Below are positions 46,312 through 57,843 of a DNA stretch of 64,000 nucleotides, in pieces (the stretch's first letter is position 1; every line of letters starts with the position of its first letter). The DNA is from Gigaspora margarita (Eukaryota > Glomeromycota > Glomeromycetes > Diversisporales > Gigasporaceae). The DNA is taken from contig WTPW01000619.1 of the NCBI GenBank assembly GCA_009809945.1, forward strand, positions 143,905-207,904, in the 5' to 3' direction. The notes beneath the pieces were generated by a model. The model was not told the DNA's origin, searched no databases, and saw nothing but the letters and a program-made list of their open reading frames with translations. The translations under genes and the position numbers were made by a program.

Positions 46312-46911
46312 AGGACCCCGAACATCTAGTATAGAGGTCATACTTGAAATTTTTCAGCAAAAATACCTAAAATTTGAAAAGCAAAAAACAGTTTTTGGCA
46401 ATTATCTTGGCATCTAGTAGTTCAATTTGAATGAACTTTTTTTTAAAATGAAGCTCTCAGTAAGGCACATCTAACAAAAAAAGTTTATTCAATTCTGATT
46501 ACTGGATTAGAAGAGGACCCTGGACATATAGTACAGAGGTCATACATTACGCAATTCAGCAAAAACCCCTGAAATTTAAGAAGCAAAAAAACAGTTTTTG
46601 GCAATTATCTTGGCATCCAGTAGTCCAATTTGAATGAACTTTTTTTTAAAATGAAGCTCTCAGTGAGGCGCATCTAACAAAAAAAAGTTCATTCAATTTG
46701 ATTACTGGATCGGAAGTTATTTAAGTAAATAGATTTTGACATTTTCAGCAAATTAGGTCAAAATTGGCCAAAATCCAGTTATGATCTATATCAAAGATGT
46801 CCGGGGTCCTATTAGAAGTTATAAAGTAAATAAATTTTGTTGTTTTTAGCAAATTAGATCAAAATTGGCCAAAATCTGGTTATGACCTATATGAGAGATA
46901 CCTGGGGTCCT
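46312..46911. mobile_element. 296-bp MITE family, copy A (host of copy B)
   Basis: The ends AGGACCCCGAACATCTAGTA and, inverted, AGGACCCCAGGTATCTCTCA continue with GAGGTCATA/TAGGTCATA. A perfect TSD, GCTAGTTG, lies at 46304-46311 and 46912-46919. The other SINE copy at about 4595-4605 shows the uninterrupted ACTAGTTGTACTCTC, which is the empty site. Native length is 295 bp after removing copy B and its TSD. An internal hairpin TGAATGAACTTTTTTT/AAAAAAAGTTCATTCA is typical of the family. Confidence 0.9.
46514..46810. mobile_element. 296-bp MITE family, copy B nested in copy A
   Basis: Complete 297-bp copy with AGGACCCTGGACATA and, inverted, AGGACCCCGGACATC ends. A perfect 8-bp TSD, ATTAGAAG, lies at 46506-46513 and 46811-46818. 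Both sides of copy A resume exactly outside it. Confidence 0.9.
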
Positions 46912-47040
46912 GCTAGTTGTACTCTCATCTATATAACAAATATTGGGGTACTATAGAGGACCTCTTGACCTGCAGACTTGAATAAGCAAACCTATTCCCA
47001 TAGTGGGAACTTTGATACAAAAAAAAAAAACAATTAATAT

Positions 47041-47584
47041 TTAATTCGTGATCCATATGCCAAACAGTGAAAATCTATAGTGATATATGGGGAAAATTAA
47101 TTATTGTTTATCAAATTTCTGGAATCTGGCGCTATCAGAGCAATACCGTTTTTTTTTTTACTAAGCTAACCTTACTTCTCTACTAATTGAAAGTTGTAGA
47201 GCACATTATTGCGATTCTAATGGTAGTAAAATCATTAAAATTGGACCAGTATATCACAAGATATTGTTAAAAAACTTTTTGTAACCATATAGAGTTTCTA
47301 TGTAAACAATAATATTGTTTACATAGAAACTCTATATGGTCGTAAAACATTTTTTAACGATATTTTGTGATCTACTGGTCCAATTTTAATGATTTTACTG
47401 CTATTAGAATCGCAAGAATGTGCTCTACAATAGTAGAGAAATAAGGTTAGCTTAGTAAATAAAATTGGTATTGCTCTGACAGTGCCAGATTCCAGAAATT
47501 TGATAAACAATAATTAATTTTCACCAATTTTACTATATATAGTAATATATGCAGCCCCTGTTTGGTATAAGGATCACGAATTAA
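47041..47584. mobile_element. 544-bp palindrome (foldback element)
   Basis: TTAATTCGTGATCC at the left and GGATCACGAATTAA at the right open arms that pair to a centre at 47312 (AAACAATAATATTGTTT). Long perfect segments include GTTTACATAGAAACTCTATA. It directly follows the SINE poly(A) tail, perhaps using it as the target. Clear TSDs are not visible. Confidence 0.8.
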
Positions 47585-48593
47585 TATATAAAAAAAACTA
47601 GTTATATATATATTTTTAACTAGTTAGAATTTATATACAAAAATTAGCTAATTATATTTGATTATTAATTTTACAATTTGCTACTTTTAATATATATATA
47701 TTCAATAAATATTCAATAAATATATTTAGTGAAAATTTTAAATATTTAAATATTTATTTAGTAAAAAAATTATATATTCAAATATTCAAATATTTAGTGA
47801 ATATTGAATATAATATTCATTAAATTAAACCTCTAAATGATAGTTATCAAGTTATATCAATTCAATCGATTACAATCAATAAAAAATAATTGATTATAAT
47901 TTTTTTATCAATACCAACTTGATAAATGCAATCAATTATAATCAATTTAAATTAATACTATATATTTCTGAAAATAAGCTACCATCTGATTTTTTTTAAA
48001 AATCTCAAAAACCGTATTAGCAGTTGCTACATATAAAAGTCCAAATTTTTCTAAGTAAATCTCAAAAGTGCCATTAAGTAAACTTGTTCAGGATATAAAA
48101 ATACATTTATAGTAAAAAAATTTTACATTATTTGGACAACTTTTTATTAGTCCGTTTTTCAATTTTTCAAAAAATTTAACAATTTGAAAATAAGCTACTT
48201 CACATTTTTTTGTGTAACTTTTGCTTCAAAAAAGGTAGTTTATTTTTGGGAATATATAGTAATAAAGCCAGTAATCGATATTTACCTTATTAAAAATTTT
48301 CTGGTAGCATCTTTCATTCAATTTCCTTTCTTTTATTAGCTTTTTCTTTCATTATATCTCTTTTTTTTTTTTAGCTCTTTAAATCTAGAAAACAGAATTC
48401 TGTACAGGTTTCAGTTTTTAGCATTTTTTTTATTTTTTTCTTTGCTATTTTTTATTATAAAAAGCATCCATAAATAATAATATATACCTCTACATAGTAG
48501 CTCTTGACTCTCTAGACTATAAAAAATTTTTTAAAATCTGTATGTTTATATATAAAATTTTACAAAAATTTGAATATATTATAATACAGTAAT

Positions 48594-49125
48594 CTGATTT
48601 GAATAATTTTGGTATATTCGATTTGTCTCTATAAGATGAATTCAATGATATCAAAATTATTTTATTTGGACCACTAGTAGAGTTCCTTAAACTCAAATCA
48701 AATATTAAGCATATTTGAATTTGATCAATCAAATAAGCCTTGATTTGAATTTGATTTAAATTAAAAATTCTGTATTTGAATTTGATTTGATTTGAAATTT
48801 TACTTATAAATTATCAAATATTTCAAATATTTGATCAAATCAAATCAAATATTCATTAATTTGAATTTGATTTGATTTGAAATTCTGTATTTGAATTTGA
48901 TTTGAGTTCAAATATTTGATCAAATCAAATCAAATTGCAGAACCCTAACCACTAGATCAAAAGTTATTCACAAAAGCCTATTAGTTATATTGTAATTTTA
49001 TAAGAAAAGATATGACCAATAGTATTTTATTAATAACTCATGATCCAGTAATCCAAATAAAATAATTTTGGCACTATTCAATTTCTCTTCTCAAAACAAA
49101 TCAAATAGTATCAAAATTATTCAAT
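48594..49125. mobile_element. Imperfect palindrome interrupted by a hAT MITE
   Basis: CAAAATTATTTTATTTGGA before 48670 mirrors TCCAAATAAAATAATTTTGG near 49045. The outer words AATAATTTTGGTAT and ATCAAAATTATTCAATCTGG also mirror. The left arm is split by 48678-48947. Confidence 0.65.
48678..48947. mobile_element. hAT-type MITE, 270 bp, built of TTTGATTTGAA words
   Basis: The ends are TAGAGTTCC and, inverted, TAGGGTTCTGC. A perfect TSD, ACCACTAG, lies at 48670-48677 and 48948-48955. The interior is almost entirely ATTTGAATTTGATTTG and its complement, an extreme case of sub-terminal repeats. Confidence 0.85.
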
Positions 49126-49199
49126 CTGGTCTTTGGATTACAATTTAGACAAATTTTTATAAAAAAATTATATTTTTTTGACCATCTCTATATATTGAA

Positions 49200-49490
49200 A
49201 AACATTATATTTTGTATATCTCTCTCTCTTTTATGTATAACATTATTTATGAATGCCCTCATATTGTTATTTATCTCTATTTTTATTTTTCTCTAATTCT
49301 CTCTCATTTGATTTACTTTCATTTATTTTATTTGTACTTAATCTCATTTATACTCTTTTTTTATTTTATTCATTTTTAGTTTTTTTATTATTTCTTTTTT
49401 TATCTTTTTTTATTTGCTCTCTTTATTACTTTTATTTGCACTTTTTTTTTCTTTTTATTTTTCAAAATGCAGTAAAATTGTAACTATTGT
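49200..49490. repeat. Pyrimidine-rich low-complexity tract
   Basis: Mainly T with C, including a short TCTCTCTCTC run. Hydrophobic ORFs across it (Phe, Leu, Ser) are composition artefacts. Confidence 0.6.
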
Positions 49491-50299
49491 AACTATACTT
49501 TTCAAAACCTTAGGTATTGATACAACATATTTCATAAAGATATTCTTATTCAAAGTTTTAACAGATTCAACAACTCAAGCTATTCCTACTAAAAAATTTA
49601 ATAAAAACATTTGGGTTTTTTAAGACTATTATTCTAGCTATAATTTTCTTCAGAATATAATTCTAATAGCTCTATAATATATAGAGTAAATATTTATAGA
49701 ATATATAAATTATAAGATGTTCTTATAAACTTTGTAATGATATTATGTTTTATAGAACAAAGTTATACTAATTATCTCAATTTGGATTAGGTTCTTTTAT
49801 GAACACAGAAACTAATTCTAATGAAGTTTATGAGATAATTGTATCAAAAATTTTTTAAGTAAAGTAGATGTTGATTTCTAATTATAGAGTAATTGCTATT
49901 AATTTCTATTGATTACAATCCATTGCAATTATTCAAGTTTGTATAGATAAAAAATCATATTCGATTTTTTTTAATTAATTGTAATAGATTATAATCAAAA
50001 TAAATCAATGACAATTACTTCTGCAGCTGATAATCGATATTCACCCTATTTAAAAACTTTATAATATACTAGTTGATAAATAGTTATAAACTATAAAATA
50101 CTATATAACATTATTATCAGGAAATTTTTTATATAGATAAATATTGATTGTCCGGAGCAAAGCATAGGACCTTTAGTTTCTACGTATCGTGATACAAAAG
50201 TTACTTTCTTGATGCATCACATATTAAAATATCAAAAACACAACTTTGCACTTTCCGTCTGTCCACTCACATGATTTTTAAATTATTTTTAATTGGTCA
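49491..50299. other. AT-rich stretch, one diverged MITE
   Basis: 50182-50265 is a distant relative of the AATTACGTTTTTGAT-ended MITE (32886, 35650): GTGATACAAAAGTTACTTTC and ATCAAAAACACAACTTTGCA order. 49765-49845 has weak inverted words. No gene is seen. Confidence 0.4.
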
Positions 50300-50665
50300 A
50301 TTTATGGAATTGTTAATAACTTTTGATCTACTAATCCGTTTTGGATGATTTAACTATCAAAATGTTCGTCTCGATGAGTCGATTCTAACAAGCCCAAAAT
50401 CGTTAAAATCCAATCACAGAATCCCAAGATCATTCATCAATAATTAAATTTATTTACTATTGAATAACTTTTGATCTACTGCGCCGTTTTGAATGAATTA
50501 ACCACCAAAATGTTCGTCTCAGTGAGACGATTCTAACAAGCTAAAAACTGTTAAATTCCAATCACAGGATCCTAAGATCGATAAAGATTTATTAATCATT
50601 TAATCAATTTATTTTTATATTCTTAAATGATTGATAAATCTTCATTGATCTTTGGATCCTGTGAT
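50300..50665. repeat. Tandem duplication followed by a palindrome
   Basis: AACTTTTGATCTACT, AAAATGTTCGTCTC and GATTCTAACAAGC occur twice, about 165 bp apart. Then AGGATCCTAAGATCGATAAA is mirrored by TTCATTGATCTTTGGATCCT. Confidence 0.65.
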
Positions 50666-50674
50666 CGGAAAATT

Positions 50675-52015
50675 TATATAAATACAAACATATACTATAA
50701 TGGTGTATTTTTGAATGCTGAACAAGTTTACTTAGGGGTCAAAGTTATAATTCATTAGTAAAATTTTGCATGATGCTGAATTTTCTATATTTTTGTTAAT
50801 AAAAATATAGAAAATTCTGTATCATGCAAAATTTTACTAATGAATTATAACTTGAAGCTCTAAGTAAACTTGATCAGCACTAAAAACTACATTTTGATGG
50901 CATATGATTATTTAATTTTTTCAATTTTTGAAATAAAGATGAGTAAAATTGGTAAATTTTCATCAAAATGTAATGTTGCTAACCTTTATTTGAAAATTTA
51001 AAAAAAATCAAAAATATATGCTGATATAGTGTATTTTTTGTTGCTGAACATGTTTACTTATAGCTCAAAATTATAATTAATTAGTACAATTTTGCAATAT
51101 GTGGAATTTTCTATATTTTTATTAATAAAAATATAAAAAATTCAGAATTATGCAAAATTGTACTAATGAATTATAACTTGGAGCTCTAAGTAAACTTGTT
51201 CAGAACCAAAAGATACACTATATCGGTATATATTTGTTTGATTTTAATAAATTTTCAAATAAAGATGAGCAATATTACATTTTGATGAAAATTTACCAAT
51301 TTTACTCATCTTTATTTCAAATATTAAAAAAATTAAATAATTATATGCCGNCAGAATGTAGNTTTTAGTGCTGAACAAGTTTACTTAGGGCTCAAAGTTA
51401 TATTTAATTAGTAAAATTTTGCATGATACAGTATTTTCTATATTTTTATTAATAAAAATATAGAAAATTCATCATCATGCAAAATTTTACTAATGAATTA
51501 TAACTTGGAGCTCTAAGTAAACTTGTTTAGAACCAAAAAATACACTATATCGGTATATATTTGTTTGATTTTAATAAATTTTCAAATAAAGATGAGAAAT
51601 ATTACATTTTGATGAAAATTTACCAATTTTACTCATCTTTATTTCAAATATTAAAAAAATTAAATAATTATATGCCGCCACAATGTAGGTTTTAGTGCTG
51701 AACAAGTTTACTTAGGGCTCAAAGTTATATTTAATTAATAAAATTTTGCATGATACAGTATTTTCTATATTTTTATTAATAAAAATATAGAAAATTCATC
51801 ATCATGCAAAATTTTACTAATGAATTATAACTTAGGACCCTAATTAAGTTTGTTTAAAACTAAATTCTACATTATTTTAGTATATAATTATTTAACTTTT
51901 TTAATTTTTGAAATAAAGATGAGTAAAATTGGCAAATTTTCATCAAAAATGCATCTTTATTTAAAAAATTAAGAAAATTAAAAGAATATATACCGAAATA
52001 ATGTATGTTTTTATA
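50675..52015. repeat. Array of two alternating palindromes, period about 325 bp
   Basis: Palindrome P (about 160 bp: GAACAAGTTTACTTAG to its mirror, centred on TTTTTATTAATAAAAATA) occurs at about 50716-50879, 51042-51203, 51368-51532 and 51696-51858. Between them sits palindrome Q (about 165 bp: ATTTTCAAATAAAGATGAG mirrored by CTCATCTTTATTTCAAAT). The third and fourth P-Q units are almost identical over about 328 bp. Two N bases lie near 51351-51362. Confidence 0.85.
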
Positions 52016-52433
52016 TAAATATTTGGCTCCAGACAAACAATGCTATGAATTTACCTAGTATATAAAAATTAATCAATATATATCGATTAAAAATTAATGA
52101 TATATATTGATAAACTGGTTATATATCGATATGTATCTATAATCAATATATAGCATAAATAAATATAAATTGCTATATATCTATTAATTGATTTTTATCA
52201 TATTTATTGAAACTGATATATAGCGATTAATAGATATTAATCGCTATATAGTTGAAACAAATTTTTGCTTTCTCATGATTTGATGTATCTCATATTACAT
52301 AACATACTGGATCTGGTTTTTTTATTTTTTTTTATTTTGATCCTTGATCTATATTTTTTTATTTTAAACTTTTTTTTCATTTTGTTTTTATTTTTTTTTA
52401 TTCGTTTTTGATTTTTTGATTTATTTATTATTT
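52016..52433. repeat. Low-complexity: TATATCGATTAATA words then T-rich tract
   Basis: 52040-52260 holds short, repeatedly inverted TATATCGAT/ATCGATTAATA words. 52300-52433 is mostly T. No gene. Confidence 0.5.
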
Positions 52434-52620
52434 TTTTTTAATAAACTTTTTTTTAAGATAAAGCTCTCAGTGAGGTGCTTTAACAAAAAAAAGTTTATTC
52501 AATTCTGATCACTAGATCAAAAGTTATTTAAACAAAGATAGTTTTGTCATTTTTAGCAAATTAGATCAAACTTGGCCAAAACCTAGTTATGATCTATATA
52601 AGAGATGTTCAAAGTTCTGG
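52434..52620. mobile_element. 296-bp MITE family, 5'-truncated copy C
   Basis: From AATAAACTTTTTTTTAAGAT to GATGTTCAAAGTTCT it follows the right two-thirds of 46514-46810. The left TIR is missing, replaced by a T-rich tract. Confidence 0.7.
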
Positions 52621-52699
52621 TATATATGAATTGTAAAAGGTGCTTACTTTTGGGATGCTTATTTTTAGAGAAATATGGTATTTAAAAAATTTAAAATTT

Positions 52700-52750
52700 T
52701 AAAATCTATACAAACAAATTTGTCTGCATTACAAATTAAGGAATAATAAT
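52700..52750. mobile_element. Terminus fragment of the TTATCCCTTAAACTGTA family
   Basis: CAAATTTGTCTGCATTAC then AAATTAAGGAATAATA matches the right end of 44690-45351. The partner end was not found nearby. Confidence 0.5.
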
Positions 52751-53160
52751 TTATAATTATTAAATTATAATATTATTAGAAAGCTGTTATTGTTACTCCA
52801 ATTTTTGTTAATAATATTCTCTCATATAACTTTAACCCTTCTAACCCTAATCCTAAACTTTAAAACAAATAAAATATTTAAGTTATATAAGTTCTATTTG
52901 TTTAATATAATCATATGAATAGGGTTAAAGTTAGAGTTAAAAGAGTCAGTAAGGTTAGAATTATGTTAGAGAGGTAGCATTATCAAAAATAAAAGTAGCA
53001 ATAGCAATTTTCTATTATTTTTAGATATTAAATCTTAAAATAATCTTTTAATTATAAAAAAAAATAGACTATTTTTAATTGATACTGGAGGATATCAATA
53101 TCCTACTCTAAACTAACCAATCAAATTTTAGCTATTTTTATATAATTATAGTATATATTA
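52751..53160. other. AT-rich non-coding stretch
   Basis: TAACCCTAATCCTAAAC near 52842 and GGGTTAAAGTTAGAGTTA near 52925 are inverted telomere-like words and may be ends of a small decayed element. No gene. Confidence 0.4.
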
Positions 53161-53440
53161 TCCAATCTTTGCCATTATATTTGTATTAAGGGTAATACCT
53201 ATCTCAAGAATATAGTTATATCTGAGCAGGGTTGACAATAAAGTCAATAGAGTTAAATAGTTATATAAATGGAGCTCAAAAGCTAGTATTTATTGGCTCT
53301 ATTCAGAGCTCTATTGGCTCAATTCGTATCTATTGCCAACTCTGCACTTGGGTAATATTCAAGAATTAAGTCAAATAAGTACTGAATAATACTTAGATCT
53401 GAATTATAAAGCAATATTCATTGGGAATACTTTATACTGT
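53161..53440. mobile_element. Diverged copy of the TTGGCCACTGCATAC MITE
   Basis: GGGTAATATTCAAGAATTAA and the following GTACTGAATAATACTTAG correspond to the right part of 42069-42286. The outer ends are degraded. It hosts the small insertion at 53227-53343. Confidence 0.5.
53227..53343. mobile_element. hAT-like mini-element, 117 bp
   Basis: The ends are CAGGGTTGACAATA and, inverted, CAGAGTTGGCAATA. The flanking octamers TATCTGAG and CACTTGGG differ only by transitions, consistent with a decayed TSD. The related MITE at 42230 reads CACCCCGGG at this point. Confidence 0.55.
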
Positions 53441-54243
53441 GCTAGATGGTAGATCATTGGAATAAAGGTTTTTTCAAATATTGCTAGTAACTCAAAATTT
53501 GTCTAAAAAACTGTATCTTAAATTTAGTATAACAATAACTCCCAAACCTAACCCGAACCTTACTCCAACCCTAACCTATTACAAACATCATGACTTTTCC
53601 TTTGGGTTTGTATCATTCAAAAAAATAAATATTTGCACAATCAAATCATAGTGACAAAGAAGCGTATATATCACTCTTGAAATTCTAATTTCAAGAGCCT
53701 AAAATTGTACTAACTAGAATTACTTCTAAAATCATATTTAGGCAGGTGCAATTTTAGATACTTGAAGTTGCAATTTCATTCAAATACTAACTTCAGTTAA
53801 TAAGCAATACAACAGACTGCAGGTAATATATCAAACAAGATGACATTTTAAGTGATCATTAATTTATAAATTTAGTCAAGTCTAGAAATAATTTGTTGAA
53901 TATATGTATTCTCTAGCTTTACCTCATATAAAATCTATTTCTAGCCTAGTCTTTTAAGATTTTAATGACTAACATTTTAATGACCAATTAAAGTTGCTCT
54001 TATTATAATAAAGAATTAGCTTATCAAAACCAATCTCTTATTGGCTTAACATATTTACACAAGTAATGCAAACTATATACCTTAAGAAATAATCCTAACT
54101 TTGCTCTACCAAGTAAATTGGATTTTTGAAAGCTTGTACTATACCACTTGTACAAATAAATTTACAACATGATCATAAATAAACTCATTAATTGCCTATA
54201 CAGTAAATCTTTCCTACTATCCACCTTATGCTTAACACTGTAG
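53441..54243. other. Non-coding stretch next to the MULE relic
   Basis: AACCCTAACC near 53567 is telomere-like. A direct and inverted CTTGAAATTCTAATTTCAAG hairpin lies at 53674-53693. MULE termini were sought here and not recognised. Confidence 0.4.
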
Positions 54244-56950
54244 CTATTCTTTTGAAGGGCAGTTTTGAGAATTATGATACCATGATTTACACATAGCACA
54301 CTGATGCTTATTCTTTTTTTTTGATCTAGACTCTGATATATCGACAATATTATCTGAACAAACATGTTTGTTATCATAATTTTCAATTGCAGATAAATAT
54401 CTCTTGTTTGCAGGACGTCCTCTGCCTTTATATTGTGAAGGATTTGAAATTTTAACACTATTAATTTCTTGACATGTGCCTTGTTTAGATAGATCAGAAG
54501 CACTATTGTTATTACTTTGTACTGAGGTTTGTTCATTTATAAATTGGTGTAAAATATCTTCTAAAACCGTATTTGAACTATTTGTAATTGCTAAGTTTAA
54601 GGCTTTTTTGCAAAGGCCAAGACCATGACTATAAAAAACTTTTCTTGAATCAGATTCTGCAGCAATTTGACTATTAATTTCTTGCTCGCAAATTCTTTCT
54701 AAGACTTCAAATGTTTCAGTTAGGAGTGATTTAATATTACTTTGTACTAATGAATAGACAATTCCTGATCTTCATTATATGAAGTAATACTTTTTTCAGA
54801 ATACCATCAAGAAGGTATTAACTTTATATTAAAAAGTGCCTTTTTTGATTGAATCATTACAGCAAAAAAATGCTGACAGACAAATCTAGCATATATCAAA
54901 TATAAACATGTACAATAATGTGTACCATCCTCAAGTAAAATAACAAATTGGGAGTAATTTGTTGTACTTTGGATATGCCTAACCTTCCAGATTTTGATTA
55001 CTATACTACCAGAACAATCCTCTAAAGCCATATTTAATAGAATTTGCAGCTCTTCATAATCATCTTCTATAATTCTCGCTCTTTGGTCTAATTGCTAACT
55101 AGAATTAACTTTAAGCTTATCATATAATAAAGATCTATACAAAAGGCTTTCAAATATTTGTTTCCTTTATAGAGCTAATGAATTTGGAGTTAAATACTTT
55201 TTATATATATTATCAACTTCCTTAAAAATCGGATTGAAAACATGTGGAAGTCCAGTAGTAGGATTCATATTTCTAAACTCCTGAAACTTTGCATACTTAA
55301 CCTCATCCTTAAGCCACAACTCAATTCCAGTTTGAAGTTGACATAAAGAATTTTCTGAGTTTACTTCTAGTTTCTTAATATGATTTATACTTTCAACACA
55401 TTGTATTAAATGAGTATTTGCTAAAAATTTATGCTTCGTAAATGCATGTGCCCAATATTCATTAGTTGAATACAAAACTCTATCACAATATTTTTGAACT
55501 TCTGAATAATTATCCATTAATTCCATCTAACGACGTTCAAAATCAGATACTACTAGTGAATTTCTCAATGCATAAAAATCAGAAATAAAATTATTCCACT
55601 TATTATAAAGTTTCTTCTTAAGTTTTTTAACTAAATTTTGTTGAATATGAAATGCACAATATCAAACAATGCTTCAGGATATTTAGTTGTTATTGCTACT
55701 TGCATTGCTGGATCAGCATCTGTAAAAATCATTTTTGGTTGAAGACCATTAGTAGCTAATTTAGTTTGTTCTAAGATCCATTCGTAAGTTAACACTGTCT
55801 CATCACAAACTATAGCGGTTGCTATAATATAACTTCTGTGATTTGAATTAATTACAATAAAGATACTTAAGGGCATCATATATTTGTTCATCTTGCATGT
55901 GTTATTATTAATAATGATATCATGAAACTGAGCCCATAATCTTTTCTGATCAGGTAACATCCAGAAAATCCTAGAAAGTCTATTATAAACTTTTCAAAAT
56001 CTATCTTAAAATACCAGTCAGAATTTTCTTACTATGCTTTTGAAAGATATTTATATAAAACCATAGCATTATTTTTAATCTAAGCACAAGTTTTATATTT
56101 ATTTATCAAATTGTAAAGATCTCATTCATAAATTTCTTGATCAGAAAATTTATTTCACAATATTCGTTTTAACACAATTACTCCTAGTTGACATTCCTGA
56201 ACATAAAATCAGATTTCTTTCTTAATATTGCTAGGTATTTTATGCAAAGATAGTAAAAATTTCAAATGTAATTCTTTATTATTAAATTTATGATTATGTT
56301 TCTCAGTGAACTTGTTAATAAAAACAAGTTTTTTACTTTTCTGGTATGAAGCATTTATTGCAAACTCACATTCTATATAACCTGACTCTTGATCTCGATT
56401 CTGTTGGATCTAATTTTTTTTTAGGCAAGTATTTTCCACTATGTCTACATTTATATGTCTTACGAACCAAAATATCATTATTATCCTTTTCAGATCATAC
56501 TATTCTTGTTTCAAACCCTATTCTAATTGAATAATGTTTTAAACATTTCTCAAGTAAGTCAAAGGAAATAAATAACTGTTCAATACAAATTTCTTTCAAA
56601 TAACTATCTTCAGATTTGTCGTCTAAACTACCATTTTCAGATTCAAGATCATCTCCATTTTTAATTACTGGTGAGTCATTTATTACTAAGAGTTTAGAAT
56701 GATTTATGATATCTTCTGATTGTTCACAATCCACATGAAATTCTGGAACTTCTGAATGTTTATAATCCACATGGTGTTCATTATAATATTCGTCAAAATT
56801 TTGATCATCCGGAAGTTCATAATTCAAATCATTTTCGTTAAAATTTCAAACATTTAAAAGCTCATATTCTATACGATATTCCTTAAAAATTGGAAAATCT
56901 AAAAGCTCATAATCCAAATTATTTTTGTTAAAATTTTGAATGTCTGACAT
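54244..56950 (-). pseudogene. Mutator-like (MULE) transposase relic
   Basis: Read from ATG 56950, an acidic leader has repeats of NFNxNxLxYEL. Next comes a FAR1-like DNA-binding region (about 56570-56300: LEKCLKHYSIRIGFETRIV, YKCRHSGKYLPKK). The MULE catalytic region is at 55960-55631 (ATAIVCDETVLTYEWILEQT, IFTDADPAMQVAI). A SWIM-type zinc motif (CTCLYLIYARFVCQHF) is at about 54930-54870. A C-terminal CCHC knuckle (CAMCKSWYHNSQNC) lies just before TAG at 54246-54244. Where functional relatives have Asp in the first catalytic strand, this reads IVINSN. Many stops and frame slips (for example TGA at 56848-56846) kill it. Full-length relatives are about 700-900 residues, which the 2.7-kb span would fit. 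TIRs were not located. Confidence 0.8.
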
Positions 56951-56959
56951 CTATAAATA

Positions 56960-57365
56960 TTGCATGAAGAGAAAAAAATTATGCGAAAAAAAAACTGTCT
57001 ACAAAGAGAAAAAGAGTTATACAAAGAGAAAAAGTGACTGTAAGGAAAATTAAAGTTACACAAAGAGAAAATAAGTCATACAAAAAGAAAAGAATGTGAA
57101 AAAAGAGTTACACAAAAAAGCTATGCAGAAAGAAAAAGTCACATGAAATCAAAGTAATTCACGAAGGGAAAAGAGCTAAAAAAAAGCTATACAATAATAG
57201 AAAAAGCTATGTGAAGAGAAAAAAAGTCACATGATAATAGAAAAAGAGTTATACAATGATAGAAAAGAGCATACGATAATAAAAAGCCATACAAGAGAAA
57301 AGGGCCATATGAAGAGTAACAGTGAAAAAAGAGCTATGCGAAAAGAAAAAAGCTAATAGGTAAAA
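56960..57365. repeat. Purine-rich degenerate tandem repeat upstream of the MULE relic
   Basis: About 20 loose units such as GTTATACAAAGAGAAAAAGA, AAGCTATGCGAAAAGAAAAA and AAAGTCACATGATAATAG. It begins 10 bp before the MULE start codon and may be part of that element's terminal region. Confidence 0.6.
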
Positions 57366-57651
57366 GCTTAAAAAATAAACAATAAATAATGAGTCATAAT
57401 ATTTATAATATAAAATTATATTACATCATATTATTATATAAGTGTGGATATTGATATCTACTGGTAAAATTAATATTTACAAAAAAATAATATTAATAAC
57501 TTTAATATTATTTTAAACTATCTTAAACTCATCTAAAAAAAGTACTAGTTTTTGTAAAGTATATAAACTAAAATAATTATAACTAATAATAATATTATTC
57601 TTTAAACCATATTTCAGACAAATTTGTCTAAAAAATTAAAAAGTACAGTTG

Positions 57652-57843
57652 TCTCTTTGAGATCTGATTCTCTTTAATCTGACTTTTAATAAACTTTGTA
57701 AAAACTAATAAAGCTCTAGAACATTTGTAAATTTTATTATAAAGTTCAGATTAACTATATATAACTTTTTGAGAATTAAATTTTTTTAAATTTTTATATA
57801 ATAAAAATATACATATCAATTATTCAAAATAGAGAGTTGACTA
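57652..57843. mobile_element. Possible pogo-like MITE
   Basis: CAGTTGTCTCTTTGAGAT at the left weakly mirrors AAAATAGAGAGTTGACTA. TA flanks both. The similarity is about 60%, so this is tentative. Confidence 0.3.

Larger units (their letters stand above)
45425..47033 (+). mobile_element. tRNA-headed SINE-like retroelement, copy 2
   Basis: The head has an A-box-like TAGCAACTTAGG (45433-45444) and a B box, GGTTCAAATCC (45482-45492). The body follows copy 1 (3682-4712) and the end is a 12-A tail at 47020-47031. 600 bp of it (46312-46911) is an inserted MITE pair. Without these it is about 1.0 kb, the same as copy 1. Its ORFs do not match those of copy 1, so it is non-coding. Confidence 0.75.

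Noticed and set aside
49253..49623. Hydrophobic ORFs suggesting membrane proteins
   Set aside because: The pyrimidine-rich tract gives Phe, Leu and Ser in any frame.
54162..54536. 124-codon minus-strand ORF as its own gene
   Set aside because: It is the wrong frame over the MULE C-terminus; the neighbouring frame gives the CCHC zinc knuckle.
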